64,000 nt of DNA from Lineolata rhizophorae. Taxonomy: Eukaryota; Ascomycota; Dothideomycetes; Lineolatales; Lineolataceae. The translations under genes were made by a program, and so were the position numbers. Shown piece after piece: positions 57,746 through 64,000 of the stretch. The notes below the pieces were generated by a model. It did not search any database, was not told where the DNA came from, and worked only from the letters and a program-made list of their open reading frames with translations. How positions within the stretch are numbered: the stretch's first letter is position 1; each line of letters opens with the position of its first letter. The DNA is taken from assembly GCA_010093515.1 (NCBI GenBank), contig MU001701.1, forward strand, positions 1-64,000, written 5' to 3'.

Positions 57746-60700
57746 ATGGGGAAAGAGAAAGAGAAAAAAGCGTTCTGTGAACGTTGCAACAAAAAGGGCC
57801 ACAAGACAGGAGACTGTGATCCCGGCAACGAACCGGAATGGCCGAAGGCGCTGATCAAGAGCCGCGCCGACTTTGATCGAGCTGAAGCTCAGTGGCAGCA
57901 GGCTTACGAAGCTAGGAAAGCTGACAACACATCTGGATCAGCGGGCCCCGCAGCACCCATTGCTCCTGTGGCATCGGCTCCTGTGACATCGCCTGCTGTG
58001 GTGTCTCCTTCTGCGGCAGCTACTACACCCGCCGCTCCCACTCCTGCGGTGCCAGCTCCTGCGGTATCCGCTCCTACGGTATCCACTCCTGCGGTATCAG
58101 CTCCTGTGGCATCCACTCCTGCGGTACCCTTGATTCCGGCGGTGCCTCATCGGCCTAAACAGCCACAGCAGCCTTTGCCATCTAGTCCCGCGGAGCAGTC
58201 AATCAAACCATCCTCGAGTAAGCTACGGCAGTCTTCGCCGTGGCGTTCTGCGCAGCAGCCTACCAAGCCGCCCCCGAGTAAGCCACAGCAATCTTCACAC
58301 TGGGGTCCCACGCAGCATCCCGCCAAGCCATTCTCGAGTAAGCCACGCCAGCCTACATCGTGGGGTTCCCTGCGGCAGGCGGCCGAGCCATCATCGAGTA
58401 AGCTGCGCCAAACTGTGCCGTCGGATCCTACAGTACAGACAACCAAGGCGTCATCGAGTAAGACTGGGACTAAGGCGCCTTCTACGGTAAACCTTTCCCC
58501 GCGGCCCGGTCTGACTGACCCAGATGACGAGACGGCAACGGAATGGCCGAAAAATTCTGTGCCATTACCTTCGTCGAGAGCACTAAGTGCTGAAGATAAG
58601 AAACGTGCGAACGGTCAGGCCCGTGTTTGTGCGGGTAAATTTCTTGGGGATCGAATGCTGTCACTTAAAGGGCTGGCCGACGTGCGGCAAGCAACATTTC
58701 CGATTCGGGAGTCCTTCGCTTCAATGGCAGAGCAGGGGAACTTGGTGTGGACCAATTACTTTAAAATCAACATACCGAACAGGAATCTCAGGCGCTATCC
58801 AATCGGAGGGATTCGCGATAATGCCAACAAGAAACGCAGTAATTATCTTGTTCGGCAGTTTGTCCAGAACAATTTTATCCTGAACCAGCCTCACTTTCGC
58901 AGTGGCTTTGTGGTGGACGGTACCAACGTCTACACATTCGATGACTACAGCATTTCCACGAGGGAGCACGGCGATCGATGCTTTACGACGGTCAATGATC
59001 CCCAACGTGGCGACAGCTCCAGAACTGAAGGAGTTACCACTGTCACGCTTGAGTTGCGAGTTGACGACTGTTATGAGTACAGCTTTTCTCTTTTGCGGGA
59101 GTACATTCAAAGCGGGCGCACACCCTTGGAGACAAGCTTTGACGGTATCGAAGAGCTATCGCACATCAACCGCCTTTTGTCGCATGCAAAGCTTCGCTCT
59201 AAACATCGTACCTTTTCAGCTAGCAAAGGTACCAAAGTCTATCGCAAAGACGGATGGTCCGAACTTGCTCCCTCGTTGCTGGCCGCTCGTGGCTACTTTT
59301 CGAGTGCTCGTGCACTTATGGCTGGTTGCCTGCTCAATGTCAACGCCGTCACGGGCTCATTCTGGGCCGCCAAGAATGTGGGAGAAATCTTGTACGATTA
59401 TGGCCCTACGCGTAAGGTGGATGTCGAGCATGACGTCAAGGGGCTCAGGGTAATCAAGCTGTACGGCAATGGAAGCAAACATACTGTCTTTGGACTTGGC
59501 AAGCCCCCCGGCGAACAGACGTTTACAATCAAGAGAAAAAACGGTGAGACAGAACGAACTTCGGTCCAGCGCTATTTCCAAGAAGGTGAGTTCACATCGA
59601 ATTGCTTCTTGTCTTATCGTGTCAATTACTAATTCCTGTGGATGTTTAAGTATTGGAAATACACATCAATTATCCAGAATCTCAATGTGTGAATGTAGGA
59701 GGCAGCGGAGAAAAGGCGCAATGGATCCCTGCGGAGCACCTGGGCATCCTTCCATTTCAACCCTATACTAAGCAACTCCCCCCCGATGCCACTAAAGCAA
59801 TGATTCTGCAGGCTTGTCGTGGACCAGCGGATAATCGAAACGCGATTTTAAAAGAAGGCCTAGAGTGCCTTGGTCTCGCTGATCCTACAGAGCGGTCGCA
59901 CGTTCTGGTATGTCGCATGTTCTCCAACCTAACTTGATATACGTGCCTGTTGGCTAACAACTAGTATTAGGCCGTTGCTAACATGCTTCCCGCAATCTTT
60001 GACATGGTTTCTGTACCCCGTCGACAAATCCAAGCCCCCTGTGTCGAGTATAGAGATCAAGCGAGGCCGGACGCCTCACGAGGAAACTGGAACCTCAAGG
60101 GTTGCAAATTCTACAACGTTCCGCGAGACACTTATCGAGGCGGAGTTTTGTATCTTGTCCCTGGGAACGTAAACCCCACGGACATAGGTTATCTCCATCG
60201 AATTCTTTTCGAAGACGCGATGAAGAATCATGGTTTTAATTGGGAGCCTGCGTGGGTCGACAACTTGCAGTTCTCCAGCAACAGAGAAGGTCATTGGGCT
60301 AGCGTTGTGGACAAATACGTCGCGGAATGGACCAGCGATGGAATTCGAAGCGATGGCACGCCATTAGTGGTGCTAATTACGGACAAGCCCAAGATCTACG
60401 GCGAATTCAAGACGAAGATGGACCGCGACCTGGGTGTACACTCGATTTGCCTGCGATCCGACACCCGAAGGTTTCGAGATCGAATCCGTAATTATCGTAT
60501 CGGCAGCGAGAACCCAAGTAGTGGTGATCTCAACTTTTTTGCGAACATCAGCATGAAGCTAAACCTGAAGCGCGGTGGTACAAATCATATTGTCAAGCCT
60601 TCCGGTTTGGCAAAACTGTTTGGGGTTCAAGGAGTGAAGACTCTTGTTCTGGGGGCCGACGTTACCCATCCCGGATCTGGGTCTGGTTTTGCGCCGTCAA

Positions 60701-61602
60701 TTGCAGCTCTCGCTGGAAGTGTTGATGGCAAATTTGGTAGATTCTTGGGCTCCATGCGTCTCAATCCTAGGCGACAAGAAGTAAGTGAACTGCACGAGTT
60801 CCGTTCCTGCCGGGTGGTGGGTTCCATTGCTTATGGCTTCTGCAGATTATCGCCGACATTGGAGCAATGGCCCTGGAGAGGATCCGCGACTGGAAGGAAG
60901 AAAACGGCCGCTTGCCCGAAAGCATCCTTTACTATCGCGACGGCGTTGGCGAGAGCCAGTACCGAGACGTTTTACGAGACGAAGTCGACAAGATTCAAGC
61001 GGAATGCCGGCAGCGTTTCCGCGAATACAATCCCAGAGTGACCGCTGTCATTGTCACCAAGCGCCACCACACACGCTTCTACCCTACATCCGAAATTAGA
61101 AGCGCGGCCAATGGCAACTGTCTGCCCGGGACTTGCGTTGAGTCTGGCGTCACATCGCCATATTACTTTGACTTCTACCTGCAGAGCCACCACGGCATAC
61201 AGGGGACAGCCAAGCCAGCGCACTATTTCGTCGTCCGCAACGACATGAGGCTTAGCGCGGCAGAGCTGCAAGACCTGGTGAGTCGGAGCATCGCGGTTTG
61301 CTACTCCGCGTTTGGCGCCGTTGCTGACGTGTCAACAGACGCACAACCTGTGCTACACCTACGTCCGCTCTGCGGCCGGCGTCTCGTACGCAGCGCCGGC
61401 TTACTACGCCGACAGGCTTTGCGAACGCGGCCGCAGCTACCTGGGCGAGTTCAGCCGGCGCAACGACGCGAGCCCGCCGGAACACATGACTCAAGAAGAA
61501 GGCGAGGATGCCGTCTTCAATCGCGCTGTGCAATGGTGGACCAGGGACAACGACGGCAATCCTTGGCACCAGGGCCTCAGCAAGACGATGTTCTGGATGT
61601 GA
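57746..61602 (+). CDS. Argonaute with N-terminal CCHC zinc knuckle
   Basis: Argonaute/PIWI protein, the small-RNA-guided effector of RNA silencing (QDE-2/SMS-2 class of filamentous fungi). Exons 57746-59585, 59651-59907, 59971-60780, 60846-61277 and 61339-61602 give 1200 residues. N to C: a perfect CCHC zinc knuckle (Cys11, Cys14, His19, Cys24); an Ala/Pro/Val-rich linker to about 150; four 20-residue repeats (155-235) with W166, WG186-187 and WG206-207; N domain; ArgoL1 (SLLAARGYFSSARALMAGCL, about 510-560); PAZ to about 690; MID; PIWI. Slicer residues are D929 (GADVTHPG), E969 (RRQE), D1001 (YYRDGVGE) and D1138 (PAYYADRLCERG), spaced 40, 32 and 137, so a DEDD tetrad. The first exon is intron-free for 613 codons. 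QDE-2 or SMS-2 branch is not resolved. Confidence 0.95.
58208..58465 (+). repeat. 60-bp coding minisatellite in Argonaute, 4.3 copies
   Basis: Units start at 58208, 58268, 58328 and 58388, with a partial fifth at 58448. Each encodes about 20 residues opening P-x-S-S-K-x-R/Q-Q and ending near T/A-K/E. Copies 1 to 3 carry Trp at the same place (codons at 58241, 58301, 58361); copy 4 has lost it. Copies differ at several sites, so the array is not recent. Confidence 0.9.
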
Positions 61603-62228
61603 GCGCAGACTTGGCCGGGGTGCGGGATGGGACTGGTTTCTTTTCTTCCACTGTGGAAATGGCTGGGCAAGAAAACGAGACGCCGGCCTGTCCGTTTCCA
61701 CCATCTCTCTGAATGTTTCCTTGATAGAATGCTCTGCAATATGTTGTGCTGTCATCAACGCTGCGTTTGAAACCTGCGTGAACGTGCCCGCAGAGCCCGG
61801 CCCGGGCGGAGCGATCGCTAAGAATGGCTAGCGCCGCCGCAGCCCAGCCAATGGACGGGCCGCAAAACACTTGCTCGATTAGGCAATCGCAACTCCCGCG
61901 GCTGGGGGCGCCTGCCCCGCCCGTGCGACGTTCAGCAAGATCTGGTCGGCGCGGGGCAGGCGCCATCGCGGTGCCGGGTCGACGCTTCCAGGCTTGTCCA
62001 ACGTGCCGGCGCCGCCGCTGCCGCCTGCGGCCCGCCGGGGCATCTGCGGTTTATCCGCGCGCACGCAACCCGCACCTCCAGCCCGATGCCGCGCCTCTGC
62101 ATCCTTAGCCCGCTCCCCTTCACTGTCGTCGCCGCGCCGCCGCCACACTCGTTAGCCTTGCATCTTTCCCCGCAGCATCCACTCCTTGCATATCCGCTTA
62201 CCGGTCCTTGCGCACTTCGTCGCCCGCA
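61603..62228. other. Intergenic: Argonaute 3' end and OYE promoter
   Basis: 626 bp, GC-rich from 61850 to 62100 with frames on both strands that carry no motif. Two CT-rich stretches precede the next start codon. No additional gene is supported. Confidence 0.4.
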
Positions 62229-63897
62229 ATGTCGCAGAGCACCGGCTCTTCCAGTGGCGACGTCGACATGCCCGACGTCGAGCATGGTTCCCCCATCGCT
62301 ACAGAGCCGGGCAGTGACCGCGCCCTGAAGTCGTCGTCGGAGCGGCACGTCTATCACCGCGACATTGACATCAGCCCGCTCGGCCGGCCCATCGTTTTCG
62401 AACACGGCGAGCGCGTGGCCAAAAATCGACTTCTCAAAGGTGAGACATCAGTATCCTTCACGATTCGATGCCTCGTCCGTTCGCTAACACAGTAGCACCG
62501 CTTCTTACATAGCGGCTATGACCGAGCGCATGGCATCGTGGCACCCGACGAATCTAGCGCAGCGCGGTGTGCCGACCGCCGACATGGTTAGAGTAAGTTT
62601 CTCAGCCTCACCTTGTCGACTGTCTGCCTGGCTTTTCAGTTCCAAAACAGGTTCCCTTCGATTTAACACTAGCGTTCTCTAGTTGTACGAACGTTGGGGC
62701 GAAGGCGGTTACGGTGTTATCATCACGGGCAATATCTTCATTGCGAACGACCAGCTCGAATCACGTGGCAACGCCACCATCCCCCTAAATTGCCCGTTTC
62801 ACGATGAACGTTTCGATGCCTACGAAGACATTGCGGGGGCAGCCAAGAAGCACGGTTCGCTCATCGTAGCTCAGTTGAACCACCCTGGTCGCCAGGTCCC
62901 AATCAGCATCAACGCAAACCCCATCTCCGCGAGCAATGTCAAACTCGAAGTAAGTCACCCTGATCCCTCTAGGTGAGCCTTATGTCCGTGAAACTGAAAT
63001 CTGACTGTGATGATGCAACACCAGGGTGTTCACTTGAACCAGATCTTCGGCCCACCGCGCATGGCCACGGCGATTGACCTCTGGTATGTCGTGCAAGGCT
63101 TCGGCTACGCCGCAGAGTATCTTGAAGAGGTCGGCTTCGACGGGATTCAGATCCACGCCGCTCACGGCTATCTGCTCTCGCAGTTCCTGTCGTCCAACAC
63201 CAACCACCGACTCGACATGTACGGTGGCGATATTCGCGCCCGTGCGCGCCTCCTGACGCGCATCACGGATTTCTGCCGGCACCGGACGCGCAACGGCTTC
63301 ATCATCGGCATCAAACTTAACAGCGTTGAGTTCCAAGATGGCGGGCTGACGCCTGCAGAGGCGGCGGAATTGTGTGACATACTGGAGAGCACGGAGTCCG
63401 TCGACTTTGTCGAGCTATCCGGCGGCACCTACGAGCGCATGGCCTTCCGCCACCAGCGCGAAAGCACCCGTCGCCGCGAGGCCTTCTTCGCCGAGTTTGC
63501 CGAGCTCATCGTGCCACGCCTGAATCGAACCCGGTCGTATCTGACGGGTGGATTCCGGTCCGCGGGCGCCATGGCTGCCGCGATGGCCGAGTGCGGTGTT
63601 GACGGCGTGGGCATCGGAAGGCCAACGGCACAGGAACCGAACCTAGCTAACGGCATCCTCAAGCAAGAAATCCCGGGAGCGCTCAAACTGAAGATACCGG
63701 AGGAGAACTTTCCGGTCACGGTTGCGGCCGCTGGCGCGCTAATGCGCATGATCAGCGAGGGCAGGGAGCCTGCGGACTTAACCAAAGAGGAAAACGTCAA
63801 TGCCCTCATGCTACACATCACGGCTCATCTCCAGCGTATGCGCTACGACGTTATGTTAGCCGGGCATGCGCCCATGGTGAAGTCCTACGTGGATTAG
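62229..63897 (+). CDS. Old Yellow Enzyme-type NADH:flavin oxidoreductase
   Basis: FMN-dependent TIM-barrel ene-reductase of the OYE/NADH oxidase N-terminal family. Exons 62229-62439, 62513-62592, 62683-62949 and 63025-63897 give 476 residues. After about 45 disordered residues the barrel begins SPLGRPIVFEHGERVAKNRL and AAMTERMASW, the FMN-binding opening. Others are LYERWGEGGYGVIITGNIFI, VAQLNHPGRQVP (flavin-binding Gln-x-x-His), FDGIQIHAAHGYLLSQFLS, NHRLDMYGGDIRARARLL and GGFRSAGAM. The third junction joins KLE to GVHLNQIF. Fungal relatives act on enones, nitro compounds or in metabolite pathways; the substrate here is unknown. No biosynthetic cluster is visible beside it, although the window ends 103 bp later. 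Confidence 0.92.
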
Positions 63898-64000
63898 TGG
63901 CGTCAGGACTCAGGAATAGGCGTTCTCCGAGGTTTTGGGCTCTTATGGCTTGGATAAGAGACTGGAGAGGCATTCTCGAGCGTTTCGGTTGCAATTATAT

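Overview
This window looks like nuclear chromosomal DNA of a filamentous ascomycete, most likely a Sordariomycete. The basis is short GT..AG introns with CTAAC/CTGAC-type branch sites, GC-rich exons, a dispersed single 5S rRNA gene, and a gene set (dynactin p25, LaeA-type methyltransferase, GH76, Pgc1-type GDPD, group II-like G-alpha, Argonaute) typical of Pezizomycotina. I assign no species. Nearly all genes are split, so exon coordinates below come from reading splice sites that keep frame and restore family motifs.

Layout: 0-1 kb, minisatellites and a GFA-fold gene. 1.5-16.2 kb, a dense housekeeping block: Rvs167-type BAR/SH3 protein (-), cysteine desulfurase Nfs1 (+), ESCRT-I Vps23/TSG101 (+), dynactin p25 (-), Arf6-type GTPase (+), mannose-6-phosphate isomerase (-), SAGA subunit Sgf29 (+). 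16.5-21.6 kb, a decayed GNAT acetyltransferase, a LaeA-like methyltransferase (+) and a secreted acidic-repeat protein (-). 22.7-26 kb, a mitochondrial mS38/Cox24-type protein (-) and a G-protein alpha subunit (-). 26-34.4 kb is gene-poor: GC-rich then AT-rich DNA with one decayed coiled-coil-like coding stretch.

34.4-45.5 kb: Pgc1-type phosphodiesterase (+), gamma-tubulin (+), secreted GH76 mannanase (+) and a Ser/Pro-rich protein (+). 46.8-56.2 kb: MFS sugar-type transporter (-), 5S rRNA (+), a short MetE-like zinc methyltransferase (-), a GT8-like glycosyltransferase (-) and a mitochondrial carrier (+). 57.7-63.9 kb: a full-length Argonaute (+) with an N-terminal CCHC zinc knuckle and a 60-bp coding repeat carrying W/WG motifs, then an Old Yellow Enzyme-type flavin oxidoreductase (+).

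The genes do not form an operon or an obvious biosynthetic cluster; they are independently transcribed, with several divergent pairs sharing 0.7-0.8 kb promoters. The most unusual feature is the Argonaute: an intact predicted slicer (DEDD tetrad) with a nucleic-acid-binding knuckle and an AGO-hook-like linker built into its own N terminus. I saw no CRISPR array, no tRNA with a convincing B box, and no recognisable retroelement or virus-derived element.
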